64,000 bases of DNA from Siderastrea siderea (GCA_964030785.1 OZ034971.1:43292804-43356803), one strand, 5' to 3'; numbered from the stretch's first letter, positions 22,590 through 37,200 are shown. Numbers and translations: made by a program. The notes: generated by a model from the letters alone, not told the origin.

Positions 22590-23240
22590 AGATTGGTTGT
22601 TGATGTTTGTAGCGATTTTGATTCGTGGAATTTTGTTAGATTCCGCCTGCTGTAGATGCTTGCCCAAGGCACTGAGGTGGATGGAAACTAACAAAGCAAG
22701 TGATGGTTGTCATCATAGAAGCGCCAATTGTGGCCCCAAACTGCAAGATGATGAATAGTGGACCCATACTTCACAAGGCCAGGTGCAGCATGTGGGTGTT
22801 TACTTGAGTAAACAGCAATGAGCACGTTAAACGCCTGAAGCCAGGTGTCAAGAGAAGAAATTTTCTTCAGCTTGTTAATGGGTTCAAGGGCAATAGCGAG
22901 TGAGGACCCTTCACCCGAATTTTGAATGTATAGCTGGTATTTGCCATCATAGGTTGGATTTACCTGACAGAGTCACCTGACGGAGAACTCAAAGCATGCA
23001 ACAACTCAATCCCCAGGGATCGCGGCCCTATCTCCTGTTGGTCAGAAGTAACAAGGCTCTCTAGGCTGCTCCGGCATCTCCCCAACCTCTTGGTCACTTC
23101 TTTAGTTAATGACGTAGTGATTTGCATCAGGACTCTTGGGGTTATGGTGGTGGAAGTGTCAGAGGACGCCTTCGTAAGTGCTGTGTGGCCAGACTACCCT
23201 TGACTTGGACAACCTCTGTCTGACCTAGGCATCTACTGGA
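22590..23240 (-). pseudogene. Degenerate remnant resembling a coral recombinase-associated ORF
   Basis: On minus the frame near 22700-22920 reads LAIALEPINKLKKISSLDTW, LQAFNVLIAVYSSKHPHAAP, GLVKYGSTIHHLAVWGHNWR and FYDDNHHLL. This W-LQAF-VY...P-A-P-L-KYG...WRFYD pattern recurs in cnidarian multicopy proteins that I associate with tyrosine-recombinase mobile elements; the association is from memory. Upstream text is frame-broken. No start or end can be set. Confidence 0.35.
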
Positions 23241-23339
23241 AGTCATGGACAAAACAAAGAGACTTCAGAGCCTGCAAGCTCTGTTGTTTCTGGCATCGAG
23301 AGCATCTGGGATGCATCTGAGAAAGGAGGAAGCAACACA

Positions 23340-24960
23340 AACAAAAAACTAACCAAGAACCTAGCCTAGAGGAGTGAAAAAGACGCCATACTAAAAAGTC
23401 CAAACAATTAAAAGACTAGAACAACAGAGGATCTAAAAAGAGTAAATCACCAGGTGCAAAGACCTCATAATTATAACAAACTGGATGTAGCAACATGGTC
23501 TATAAAGTCAAAATATAATAGGGAAGGGGGTAAACTTATTAAACAAAAAAGCCGGCGGGGTCCTAAAAACATTAAAAGCATCAATAAATATGGATAAAAC
23601 AAATAAAAATGGAGCAACAAGGGCTCCAAAATTAAATCAAAACAGTAGGTGCAAAGGCCGCAAATACACAAATAAGGTAGACAAAGAAAAAACATGGCTG
23701 TCCAAAAGTTGCCACAAGGAACGGAGAGTAGAGCAACTGGGGCTCCAAAATGCAGTAAAACATGAGAGAAAAAGGCCTCCAGTAGACAAACAATAGAGTA
23801 ACAGAGGCTCTAAAACAAAGCACGGCCGTAGCCAGACTATCAGAACAGACGAGGCAAGTGTTGCGAGTGCCGAAGACGAGAGCTTCTAGTAGGTTCTGGG
23901 GCCGGCATGTTCCCCCGGAAAATTTTTAAATCTACTCCCTCTGAAATGCTGTTTTCAGCATTTTTTCGTCAAATTTTTCTTCAAAATTCAATATCTTGTG
24001 AGTGAAAAACAGCAGATTTTTTAGTGCTTTCAACATTTTTTTATACTCACTATTAGGGCGTCTAATACTGGCACCAAGTAGATGGCTATCCAGAATTTCG
24101 CATCGCTCTTATACACCCCTATCCCCGGCTTCCTGCTCCCTTGCTAGCAATGGCTGGTAACTCATGCAAAAACCTTGCTGCTTCAAGATTATCAAATTCA
24201 GTTGCAGCTGCGAACTTTAGAACTTCACTGTGGCCTGAGAGAAAATGCCATATCACTAGTAACCAGCATGGATGTTCTAGAGAAAGGCTTTTTATGGAAA
24301 CCGCGCCCGGTGAACAACTTTTGATCCAGCCAAACGGCTCTTTTTGTAGCCATCACAAAAGTGAAAGTCCTGACCAGCACCGGCTTTGTAACCTTTTATT
24401 TTAAATTATGAACTGATGTTTTATTCAGACCCTGTCCATGTGGAATTGTATTCCTTCCAAGACAGAATGCCGAGGCGAAATTTTGTTCCAGTTAATGACT
24501 TTTTTACGCAATGTATGCCAAAAAGTGTGCAAAGGCGGTAGCTTAAGAAAACGTGGGCATTAACTCTCTAGAAGTTTTGACTTTTATAACCCATGATTCT
24601 TTGGATCAGCTGCCTGTAGACGTAGCAATGTTCATGGGATAGGAGTCACACAGCCTGTGCATGTCACTGTTACGTCCCGAATGAAACTGATAGCTGGAAT
24701 GCAAACCATTTGAATCTTTTCAAAGCCTTTTTCGCACACCTTACTTTGATTAATCTTTTATCACTCAATGGCAAAAGCTTTTAACTGATTAATTTTCCAA
24801 CAGTTTTATTTTGGCATAAAACCTAGACGAAGCAAATGCCTCGTCTTGCCTCATGCTAGCTACGGCCCTGCAAAGTTTAACGAGAGGCACACAGGCCTCA
24901 AGCAAACGGGCTGTAAAACAAAGTACAACATGAGGCAAAAAGACTTCAATAGTAAAAGAT
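23340..24960. repeat. Degenerate minisatellite with GGCTCC / GGCCTCC boxes
   Basis: From about 23340 to 23820, and again from 24871 to 24960, the sequence alternates GGCTCCAAAA-like and AAGGCCTC-like boxes in an A-rich background at roughly 40-50 base steps. The stretch 23821-24870 is an insertion within it. Frames on either strand here are repeat artefacts. Confidence 0.5.
23821..24870. mobile_element. Non-autonomous DNA transposon, 1,050 bases
   Basis: The left end reads CACGGCCGTAGCCAG. The right end, reverse complemented, reads CAGGGCCGTAGCTAG, and both continue to AGACGAGGCA. The flanks carry a 5-base direct repeat CAAAG (23816-23820 and 24871-24875). The end sequence resembles hAT elements, which make 8-base duplications, so the superfamily is unresolved. 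No transposase frame is present. Confidence 0.6.
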
Positions 24961-25141
24961 TGTTATGTGTATTTTTAACAAGCCAAAATGTTCAATATAA
25001 GCTCCTGCATAAGTTATATGTACAGTAAGAGAACCAGTCTTGCCATAATAAGGGGTTTTTCTTTTGTAGTTTCCCTTAACTTTGGCTTTGTTTTTGGGTT
25101 CATCAAGTGTGTTGTCTGTAATAAGTATTATTCTTTTTTAG

Positions 25142-25246
25142 GCTGTTGTGATAATTAAAAGAAAGCCTAAAGGAGTGACTGCCAAAGCATTTATTGATGA
25201 AATAATGAGAAATGTACAAATCCAGGATGGTAATTGGAATAAAAAG
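25142..25246 (+). CDS. MEI4: MEI4 exon (N-terminal helix)
   Basis: 35 codons, [20 protein letters not shown] onward, after a pyrimidine-rich acceptor (TTCTTTTTTAG) and before the donor GTAAAG. Phase 0 at both ends. Confidence 0.75.
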
Positions 25247-28200
25247 GTAAAGAGTGAAATTTTCTTTTTTTTTTTGGTTTAGAACTTGCACAACACATGG
25301 TATTTCAACCAGTTATTTGGCCCCTATTTTTAAATATAGTCGCAACCGCTGAATGATGAGTAATGCTTGCGGTAAGACCTCCGTTCCTTAACATCTTTTG
25401 TTACCATTATGTGAATTACTTTAGGAGGTCATTATTTCTGAGATGAGTGCATTGCTGACTCAATAAGGGAGTATTATCTGGTGATGCTGTACCCGCCTAG
25501 ATTAACCTTTGCTCTTTGTGGGTAGAGCAGTATGCATGAAGTTTACATTAAATGTTGTTGAGTAAACTTGAAAACTTGAAACTTGATGCAAACCCAGGAC
25601 ATGATGGAAAGTACATGTAGAGTGGTATATTTATTATGTTGAGGAAACCAGGGATTAGTCTACTAGTTTGACATGCATTGTTAATATTTAAAGGCTGATG
25701 AGTGGAATAACAAGTTGTTAGAAAGGCAGCAGGAGCTGATGTCAGTCATTCTTTCTAACACAGATATGGAGATAGGTAGGCTCAAGGTAGACAGGCAATG
25801 TGATAGCAGCAACGAAAGACTATTTGTTTAGCTCAAAAAGACAAGTAATTGGACAGGGTTACTTAGCACTCACACCTTGTTAAAGTCACAATGACAAGTG
25901 TACTTATTATGATGTTAGCTGAGTTATTTCATGTGTTGTTATTTGGTACTTATTGTGATGTAAGCCGAGTTATTTCATGTGTTTAGTCACTTCCAGCATC
26001 TTTTGTTTGCGTTTAAATGAAAATCTTTATTGTGCTTCTTTATTTTCTTAATAATCTTAAAGTGCACCTAACCCCAAAATATTTTTTACGCTAATATAAA
26101 TCTTTGCACCTATTTTAGAAACATTTCGCCATTATTTGCAGTTTTTGACTTTTTTATGGCCTTCAAAACTTACGACAAACTAAGCACCATTTGTTGCACG
26201 ACCGAGTTAGAAGGGGCATGGGTCTATTCTTGATTTAACGTCACAAACTGCTTTGCATGGACTTAAGGAGATGCAAATCAGTTTGTGATGTCAAATCCAG
26301 AATAGACCCATGCCCTCACTAGCTCGGTCGTGTACCAGATGACACTGGAAAAAATCCCAAATTTCCAAGGTAGGATTTCAGTTGGATTTTACTTGTTTTT
26401 TTGTTTGGATTTTTGGAGTAATCCAAACCTGGAAAAAATGCAATTTTTCCAGGTTTGGTTTCCTGTTTGGATTTTATATTTATCCAAACCTGGAAAATTC
26501 TGGAAAACCATACTTGAAATATGGCAATCCAAATTTGGATGTAATATCTTACAAACATGGATTTTGATAAACTCAGACCTGGAATTTAAGATTAACAGAC
26601 CTGGAATACGTTAATAACAAGACTGGATTTTTAAATACCCAGTATCGGATTTTAACACAAACAGACTTGGAATTAGTTGTAAACAAAATTGGATTTTCAA
26701 ACAACCATTTTTGGATTTAAACATTAACAGACTTGGAATAAGTCACAAACAACACTGGATTTCCAAATAACCATTTTTGGATTTTAACACAAACGGACTT
26801 GCAATTAGCTGTAAACAACATCGGATTTTCAAATAACCATTTTTGGATTTTAAAACAAACAGACTTGGAATAAAATATAAACAACATTGGATTTTCAAAC
26901 AACCGTTTTTGGATTTTAACACAAACAGACTTGTAACTAGGTATTAACAAGACTGGAGTTTGAATATCTGGTCTTCGATTGCGAGATAAACAATCCAGAA
27001 AATTCAGTTAAAACAAGAATGGATTGTAAAGTATACAGACCCGGACTCAGATGTTTACAGGAGTGGATTTGATCAACCAGTCTTCCAGAGGAGTTAGCTA
27101 GTGGTAAATAAATAAAGACTCTGAAATTAACTCACATCATTTTATTATCTTTAACAATATTTTTAAGTCTTTGTCAACTCTGACAAGAAGAAAACTGAAA
27201 CATAATTTTACAAGCGATGTTTAAACCTTATGAAATGCCTTAATTAAAAGGAAACTACCGGTACTTCTATTCACCCTGATTTTAACCCTTTAATCAACTC
27301 CATCCTCGCTTCCATACAAAGGACAAGTCACAAAACACAAAACTGTAAAATATATATAGATAGATATATATATCTGGGCTGTAATGGCAGTGTCCGAGTT
27401 TACTTGTGCTTTCATACATGTTTCCACAAAGCAAAAAGGAAACCCTGAGTAACATCCTCAATAAATTCAAAATTTAGTACATTCTATCCCAGGGCTAGTC
27501 CTAAGGATCTAAAAATAAACCTTTATGAAGCAGATGCCATTTCATAAAGAACCCAAGTAATGTGTGGTTGCAGAAAATGTTCACTCTCCCCAAGGAGGAA
27601 AATTGGAAATACTAAGGGAGTGGGGGGATGTTAAAGACCAACCTTTTAAAGGACAGTATGTGAACTGGAATTTGCAGAGGGGTAGGGGTCTCAACCCCCC
27701 CCCCCCAAAAAAAAAACCTCCTTGGGGTGACTATGAATATATTTCCTGGAACAACACAATATAATTTTACAACAAATACACGTTCTTACTTATTTTATGT
27801 AAAAAAGTTCAAAACCATACCAAAATGGACACTGAAGTAGAAAAATGTTCACTTGGAAAAATCTTCCCTTGAAATCATTTTGTTCAAAAGTATTGTTAGG
27901 CTGCTAGACAATGAACATTTTGATGCATTTTGTTTCAATAAGTTCAAAACCAAACATGATGTGCGAGACAGGTTTTGGATGTCATTCACATCATCAGTTG
28001 CAAAAGTTTCAATCACTGCCTTTCTCGAAGTTTAAGATTACGTCAATGTTCACTTTTTCAACATCCTCTGAAACATATATTAAACCTCTTTCAAAAATTG
28101 TTTTCACATGCATGTTAACTTTGTTTCAGAAAAGTTTTAATCCAAACTGCCTTGCTAGAGGTTTAAGACTACTTCTTCTTTAATTGAACATCTTCCCTTG

Positions 28201-31200
28201 AAATACTTTTTAAGTCAGTGCATGTCACTTCTACCAAACCGTTCTTGATGAGGTAACTGGCAATTGCTTTTACATGCATTTGTTTGTCCTTGTTGCGAAG
28301 AAGTCTCAATCCAAAGTCCTTTGCAGCAGGTTTAAGATCTTTGTCCAGTCTGACTTCATATATGGATGTTTTCCCCAGCCAAACCAATAGCACTGCTTCA
28401 GCGGATGCCAAGCTGAGTTCTGAAACATTAAAAAAAAAACCTTGAAGACTATAATTTGTGTACTGTTTGAAGACCAACAGCAGTGTTTTATTAAAGAAAT
28501 AAAAACTCAATTTTAGACTCCAACTGTCCCTTTTTTGAACAATCTGTGGTTCCAGAAAATATCCATACCCACCCCATGGAAGGGCAATGGAAATTTCCTA
28601 GGGGGCGGGGGGCATCAAAAGCCAAACTTTTTAAGGGAAAGTAAGGGGCTTAACTGGAATTTCCAGAGGGGTGGGAGATTCAAACCAAAAAAACTTCCAT
28701 GGGAGGGGTATGGATATTTTCGGAACTACACATATTCAGTGTTAATAAAACCTTAAGGGATTCGTGGAAATTGGATAGGCATGAATGACAACAATTTGAA
28801 TCAACACACATCTTAACTGGAGAATCGCGCACTCAGGCAGCAGTGTTTTTGTTGGCCACTGCCAAGATGATTTTTCTAGTGATTTTAAAAAATTTGATTA
28901 CGACACTTACCACTGTTGAAGTAGTCTTCCAGCTGCATTGCCTTGTTTTTTTCTACACTGCCAGGGCTATTTTCCTCACTATTGCCAGAGCTAGCGCTAC
29001 TGAGATCACTCTCACTGCGAGAAGAAAGTGACACTTCTGCTTCCTTCCTTCTTCTTTCGTCCATATGTTTTCTTACTATCTGGCTAATAGCATTACTCCC
29101 CAGTCCTGCCTTTCGGAAAGTGAACTCTTCATTATTGGAAAGTGTCTCAACTACCTTCATCAGCTTTTTTGCGTTTTCTGCATGGTTGCGGAATCTAGGA
29201 GTTGGTGCATCTACTGGCCATATATCCTTGATATAGTTTGTAATTTTCCTCTTCCTGTGATGTGAAAAGTATAGGTAAAATGATTGAAATGTCATTTATT
29301 AAATGCTTTTCCACAGTAGCAGGAAATTTATGTGAAACTCAACAGTTACAAATGCCCCACTCCCAGGTAGACCTTTGATGACAAATACTCCACCCTGAGA
29401 ACCCAAAGCTTAAGGAGGATGGGCACACTTGGAATTGACTGATCCAGGAGAACAAAGCACTGCAGGCAAGGCATCTGACGTTTCTTGTCAAAGCAGTGAC
29501 TTGTTATAATTACTCTTTTAAGCACTACATTTCGGTTAGTTAAAAAGTTGAATACTGGAGGGTGGTGATGAAGAGATCAGTCAAATCCCCCACTTCTGCC
29601 CACCCCACCCCACCCCACCCCTCCCCCAGTTTTGCTTGGAGGTATACATTCCAATAAATTTGCTGTCAACAGGAATGAAGAACAGATAATTTAAACCTAC
29701 AAACTTACTTTGTATTATATACAGATCGGTCCTGACTGGTTAGTTCATTTTTTTCGGCATTAGATAATAGCCGATCCACTGATGAGAAGTCTGAAGCTGA
29801 CAGTAATTCAAAGCCTTCACTTTTAATCTTCTTTGTTTTTTTGGCAAATGCACCTGAAATGTAGCAAGGCTAAATTAGGAACCAATAGTTTTAGCAACTG
29901 CTTCCTACTTACACTATATATAATTAAGCAGTCTCTATTTTTTCTTAAATTAAGCAGGACGTGCAAGAAAAAATGGGCAAATATGTAACTGAGGGCATGA
30001 GATGAGAGAGGCACGAAAAAGTCATCTGTCTACTGCCCTAACTTCACGGGCATACCACCCCATCAACTTATGAAGAAAAATAAGAGACTGCTTGCAGTTC
30101 CCACTCCCTATATTTTGCACCAGTGGGAGAGAATCTCATGAAAAGCTGGAAAGAGATTCCCTTGATCAAATCTGAGAAATGTAATGGTTCTAAAACATTC
30201 AAAAAAGTAATTTTTGCTATAAACACAAGTGACATCTGATAGGATCCCTTTTAAAAGCAACTCTGTATTTCGCACATCAGTGTAGTCCATTTTGTTCAGT
30301 TTTACCAACAACTTGCCCTTTCTCAATATGGAACTTAATGTTTGTTAGCGAAGAAATTACTTGTAAATGACATGACTACTACAGCTTTGTGACAAAGAAT
30401 AAATCGACTTCCCAATCATTACATTTAAAAGCTGAGCAGTTTTCAAAAACTCCAATATTACTGTAATCCATTTTAATCTTTTTTTAATTTTAAACCTCAT
30501 ATTTAAATTAAGAAGTCTGTTCTTATTTAATATAAAGGCGTTTTCTTATTTTAAGAAGGCTGTTCTTAAAAGTTTAATTAAGAAAAATAACCTCTCATCC
30601 TTTGATTTCTTAAAACAAGATTAAGAGTGAAAAATGGGTACCTGCAAGCTCCTCAGTCTTTTCCAGAAATTTCCCTTTCTTTCCAATTGTACAAAGTCCT
30701 AACTTCTCCAAGGCTTCGTTACTCCTGACAGTTGATGATAGAAGAATCTTTCCATCAATTTCCTCTTCCTCGAATTTGCACGCAATTTCTTCGCTTCCAA
30801 ACAATTCAAACACCCACTCTTTCACCTCCGAAACAGACCATTCTGTCACAAAAAACAACATAATGTTTTAAAAATATCACGTTTACCTGCAGTGATTTTT
30901 GAATACAGGAAAATGAACCAGTTTCTTACCTGAGGTGCCTTTTGCTTCCCCGCACGTACTTCGGTTCGACTCATCGATGACAGCATTTTCCCGCTTTAGC
31001 CGTACTGGTAACTTGCTACTCATGGATTGGGATAAAATACTAACTGATTCGTCACTTTCGGAGCCCACTGAATCCGTGTCTTCGTGTAGTTCTTCTTGAG
31101 ACTTTTTCTGAGTTAGGCTGCGCTGCTGTTGACCATGGTCAGTTAGAACAAGCGGTGGATTCAATGGAAGCTTTCCCCTGAAAACCTTCCCCTTCTCGTT

Positions 31201-34200
31201 CGCCATTTTGTCGTCGAATGAACCCACGTTGGCAAACTGACGATGTCATATCATGTCACGGTGGATTATTGATTAGTCGGCAAGCACTCTTATTAGTTGC
31301 GTTTTCCCGCCGTCCAATTTCGGGCTGTTCATTGGCCCTTCTCTCTCTTCTTCTTTGTTCCTTTTCCCGCCGAACCTCGTTTTCGATTCAGTGACATGTT
31401 CAGCGATACCTGAACACTGGGAACTAGCGTTGTTCAAAGAAGAAAATATATGGCGGCGAGCAGTGCTAGTGGAAGGACGCTTTCGTCTCTCTGCCATTGT
31501 TCAGACCGTCCAGCTGTCCATGTTCATTGTTTTTGTATAATTGCAAAGGAAAGGCAGTAAATTATCGCACACAAAGAGCTCATCTAGACTGAGCTGACGA
31601 GCAAGCAAGTGAACTTGAATTTGACATTGAAACAGAGCCCACGCGGGGAGGTAAGACTTTTGTTATTTTTTTCAAATGGTAGGAAAACATATTCAATTAT
31701 TTGTATTTCAGTTTGGCCTGATATTCCTCAATTCAAAATTGCATTACTTTTTATGTGACTGATTTTTAGAAATGTACAGTAACAATATAACCAAATGTCA
31801 CTTACGTTGCTAAAGTGAAAAATGGAAAGAGTCAAATAGGAATTAATTAAGCAAATATACTACATTCTTTGATCTTTTAAGGTTCTAAAAAACGCTTTGA
31901 AAAACTGTTTTATGTTGGTGTAAATTGACGTACAAAAGTCTCTCTATCCTATTTTTTTTAATCAGTGAAGGGTGATCGCCGCTGTTCTGGGGAGAATTAT
32001 TGGACTCGGTCCAGTATACAAAGTTTGAGTAATCTCTAAGAATGAACAGGACAATACTATGAGAAGGACAAATGCAATGAGAATTTTTAGCACCTACATA
32101 TACATGTATATATGTCTACAAACAATATGAAACTAGATATGCCAAATTGATTTTTATTTGGCTTTTTTTAATTTCTCTTTTAGCATTTTGCAGTGATGAC
32201 ATCATTGCAGTTTTTAAAACAATCTTTATCATCAGCATGTCTATTTAAAAGTCAGTGATGCATCCATATACTGTACATGCTTAAAATGCCCCAAAACAAA
32301 ATTGTGCAGTTCCAGAAAATATCCATACCCACCCCATGGAAGGTCAATGGAAATTCCAAGGGGGTGGGGGGTCTCAAAACCCAAACTTTTTAAAGGAATG
32401 TATAGGGCTTAACTGGAATTTCCAGAGGGGTGGGGAACTCAAACCAAAAAATCTTCCATGGGAGGGGTATGGATATTTTCTGGAACAACACAATGACTTT
32501 TTTACTCCAACAACAAACAACAACAATAGTGTCAAGTTGTATTAATAGTCGTCATTTTGTTGTCCTTCTTGATTTCTTTAGAAGATTCACCCATAGGATC
32601 TGGATTGGAAGATGAAGATGTGTCTGACTGCTTTGCGGGTGATGGAATTAGTAGTGGGGAAGACTTGGAGGACAATGCAAGAAGTAACATCAGTACTGAA
32701 GAAGAAAAGTTAAAGTATGCCATTGTGAAGAGCATTTTTGAAGCAATCGAACTTAGCACAAAAACCGGTACTTCTCTAGTCACATTTGCAGACCTACTAT
32801 GCTATGCACGGCGTATGTATTGCAGGGGGAAAGATATCGATGAAGAAGATCTCCCAGTGAAATGTTCTTGGCCCAAGGACTGGGAAACAGCCCAAAAATA
32901 CCTCAAGGATGTGGGGTACCAGGATGCTCATGAATATTTCATTTGCTTGAGTGAAATGGATAAGCAACACTGGGACATAATGCAGTCTGCATCTTCAAAG
33001 TGTCGCTTTTGTGGAGAAGGAGGAACAATTAAATATTATTACCTTGGATTGAACAGCAAAGTTAAGCAGTGGACGGAAGACCCAGACATGTGTTCAAAGA
33101 TGACAGCTCACTGGTCAGAAAAGGAACACTGGATAAATGGAAATGTTGATGGCTGGGAGATTAAAAAAGAGGTGTGGGATGGAGCAAGATTTGCAGAACT
33201 GGCTTGGTTCTGGGATCCTGATAAAAGATGGTGTTTGCCTGCAAGGTGTGTCAGAGATGGCTGTAAAAATGTTTTCAGTGCAGAAGACATATTACAGTCC
33301 TCCGATCAGCCTGATGGAAGTAAAGAATTGTACTGTAACTGCTGCTATACCAGATTTCTTCATTATCCTAAGTATTCTAATGGTGACCCAAGGAATATCG
33401 CCTATATAGGTAAGGTTAGTTCCTAAGCACACTGCAATGGCAGGTAGAAAATGCAGGTCACAGTTCAGAAGAATAGGCCACCAAGCTACACATAAATAAA
33501 CAGCTAAAAAAAATCTCCTAGCGCTAATCAATATATCCAAGAATAGTGTTTTAGATCAAGAGGAAGTTATTTATTGATACCCCAGGGCAGTGACCTGTGA
33601 CAGGTCTGTGTTTTGTACCTGCCAGCAATGCACGGTTGTCCAATTTGTAAAAGCAATAATTTAATATTCTTAAACTGCAACAAAACAATGATCTTGTCAT
33701 GTTTATTTGACATTCATTTTGGTACACAGTAAGACAAAATGTTGTATACTTCATTTTCCATTGCAATTTACATGTGTGAATACCACTTACATTTTCTTTG
33801 GTACTCAACAGTGTTTGTCTATGTTTATTGCTCTGTTATTTTATTTGACTAAATTACACTAATTGTAATTGATTCAATTTATAATTTTTGTAGGTCACTG
33901 GGATGGCTTTCAGCCATTTGGAAGGAAATCACGCAGTACCGGTAAGGTGAAATCTATTGTATTTAGTCAAATCTTCATCTGTATTCATGGTTAATGATAC
34001 ATGTATTGGATGTCTCAAGTGAAAATAAGTGTCATTTTATGTCAAGTGGACATAAAATTTGTATCAAAGTGAATATTGTCTGAGCATCCAAGACTGTGCA
34101 AACACACATTAGCTAACATGTCAGATTTTATCAACTACCTAGCTACATGTAACAACTTGTATACTGCCCTGTGTCTACTATAGGTGCAATAGAAGTCTCA

Positions 34201-37200
34201 GTGGCAACAATGGCAAAGGAAGAACGCTTGCAGACAGGTGAAGTTTACACAGTTGGATTTGTGCCTTCTTATGACTTGCCTGATGCACGGCCCAACTCCA
34301 TTGATCCTTTTCTTGAGCCACTTGTCAGTGATATTGAGAAAGGATTTATTGAAGGTAAAGCAAATTATTACATTGATAATATTATTTAATTAGGTGCTAA
34401 TGTTAGCTACATGTATTTTTTACTTTATGAATGAGTCAAGAAATGGTGAATGTTTTGACAGTAACCTGAGCTTATGATAAGTGTCGTATTCCAACGTCGT
34501 ATTTAAACCGATGGAACAAGATTATTGCACGCAAGTAACACAGACTAGAATCTAATCCGCCATGCTTTAATAATCACCTTACATACATGCTTTGCGCGCC
34601 TAAATACTTCGTGTACGATACACTGGAATATACTTCACGAACACTACATCCCTTCCTTTTTCCGGTAAACGAACTTAGTAAATAAGCTGCAAATTATTAA
34701 CGCTTCGAACTTAGAAAATGTCAACACTATTACAATCAGACTTAACAGTCCAACAAAACTTAAACTTAAACTATGGCTAACCAAGAATCAAAGTTCTCTC
34801 TCTTTAGACTGCAGCATTCAATAATGGTCAATAACATAGTCAATAATAACATTCAATAACATAGTCAATAATGGTCATAACACAGTCTTAAACAATGACA
34901 CTCAGGTCACGGCAGAGTCCTTGAAAATGACACTGAGTCAAATCAAAGTCCTTGAATCTCTCTGGTAGCTTCCTGACTCTACTCGGTCTGGAAACAATTG
35001 GGCTGCTGGCCTTTTCTTGTTCTGCCTCCAGTTCCGCGGGGGCTGTATCATCTGGCACCAGAGTTGTTTCATCCGGGCTCGGTGACGGCTCCTCATACTT
35101 CTTTACATGGGTTGTGTTCCGCATACTTTGAACACCTTCTGGTGATTCAATAACAACACTGTTCCCATTTTTAGAGATAACATCATAAGGCTCAGGAGCA
35201 AACGGTGTCGATAACTTGTTTCTCCGCTCTTGTCTTACCAAAACTTTGTCACCAGGAGTTAGGTCTGATTCCTGGGCATTCCTCCTCTTGTCTGCATACT
35301 GTTTTGCCTTTGCTTTCATTTCACCATCTCTGTCTCGCATCTCACTCGCTATGCTCTCCTCTCTTAGTTCTGGTAACTTAGTACGCATCTTCCTGCCAAA
35401 CAGAAGTTCTGCTGGACTCACGCCTGTGGTGGTATGAGGGGTTGATCTATATGCCACCAAGTACTTGCGCAACTCCTTCTTCCATTCTTTTCCTTCGGCT
35501 TGAGCTATTCTCATTCTCTTTAACAGGGACTTGTTTTGTCTTTCTACTTCTCCATTTGCTTGCGGCCACAATGGAGTGGTCTTCCTGTGCTCTATGCCTT
35601 GGTCTTTTAAGTACTGCTCAAAGGTGTCTGAACTAAACTGTGGTCCGTTGTCGCTTCTAAGCGATAAAGGTAATCCATGGGTGGTGAAGATTTTCTCCAA
35701 GCATTCTATGACCTTCTCGGACGTTGTGGAGCGCATGATTTCCACTTCATAATATCTGCTGAAGTAATCGACGACAACTAAAACAGAGTCTCCTGAGGGT
35801 AATGGGCCTAACAGGTCGATGGCCAGATCTTGCCATGGGCCACTTGGTAATGGGGTTGACTTGATTGGTTCCGGGTTGGATGGACTGCTTACAAGCTGAC
35901 AACCATGACAGGTCTTGCAGAATCTTTCAGCTTCTCTGTCAATTCCCGACCACCATACTTTTGACCGCAATCTCTGCTTCATGCTGACAATTCCTGGATG
36001 TCCTTCATGGGCCAGGGAGAGTACTTGAGGTCTCAACTTGGTTGGTATGACAATCCTGGTATCTCGAAGGATCAACTTTCCAATCACACACAGCTCACTG
36101 CATACTGGTATGTACTGCTTATGCTGGTCACCTTTCCAGTTTCCATTCTTTATGCACTGATGCAATTCGACAAATTCTCTGTCTTCTGATGAGGCTTCTT
36201 CAATTTCACGTGTTGTCATTGCTCGGGGAGTGGCAGTTACTGCGACAAATCTGACAAATTCATCTGAGACTTTGTGAGCTGATGAAGATTCCACTTGCTT
36301 GTTTTCTTGAAGTAAACGCGATAACGGATCAGCAATGTTCTGCTCTCCAGGTAAGTATTTAACTTTGAACTTGTACGGCTGTAATCGCAGAATCCATCTT
36401 TCAATTCGTGCACACGGCTTCGATCTGCTAGAGTAGATTGTTTCCAGTGGCTTGTGATCTGTGTACAGTTCAAATTCAATGCCGTACAGGTGCACATGGA
36501 AACGTTCGCATGCCCAAACGACTGCCAAGGCTTCTTTTTCGGTCTGGGAGTAACGCCGTTCTACATCACTAAGACTCTTGCTTGCATAGCTGATGACTCT
36601 TTTCCTGCCTTGCTGTTCTTGGATTAGGATTGCGCCGAGGCCTACTGGGCTTGCGTCCACTATAATCAGTGTCTTAGCATCTTTGTCAAAATAACCAAGG
36701 GTTTCTGCACTTGATAGTCTCATCTTCAGCTCATTGAACGCCTTCCTCTGCTCATCTCCAAACTCAAAACGAACACCTTTCTTGGTTAGTCTGCGCAATG
36801 GTTCAGCAACTGTAGCAAAGTCTGGGATAAATCGAGCATTGTAGTTTGCCAATCCCAGGAAACTTCTGACTTCAGAGGCACTCTGTGGTTCTCTTGCATC
36901 AACAATGGCTCTCACTTTGTCTTTGGCGGGACCAATACCATTATTGGTTAGCACTAGCCCCATGAACACCATTTGGGTCATGTGAAATCTGCACTTCCCT
37001 GCATTCAACGTTAGATTCTTCTCTTTCAGCCTCTCCAAGACTCGTTGCAATCTCTTGTCGTGTTCTTCAGTGTTCCTTCCATGAACAATGATGTCATCTG
37101 AAATGTTGGCAACACCTTCGCAATCTTGTAATGCTTGTTGGATGACATGCTGGTACACTTCTGGAGCCGAACTTATGCCAAACATAAGGCGCTTGTACCG

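Noticed and set aside
23590..24404. Small + strand frames
   Set aside because: They lie in the minisatellite and in the non-coding inverted-repeat element, with no motif.
26319..26950. Overlapping frames on both strands rich in Trp, Phe and Asn
   Set aside because: They are products of the CACTA subterminal repeats, not genes.
31273..31497. 74-codon minus-strand frame between the two CACTA genes
   Set aside because: Could be an alternative first exon of the SAM gene, but there is no supporting splice or homology signal.
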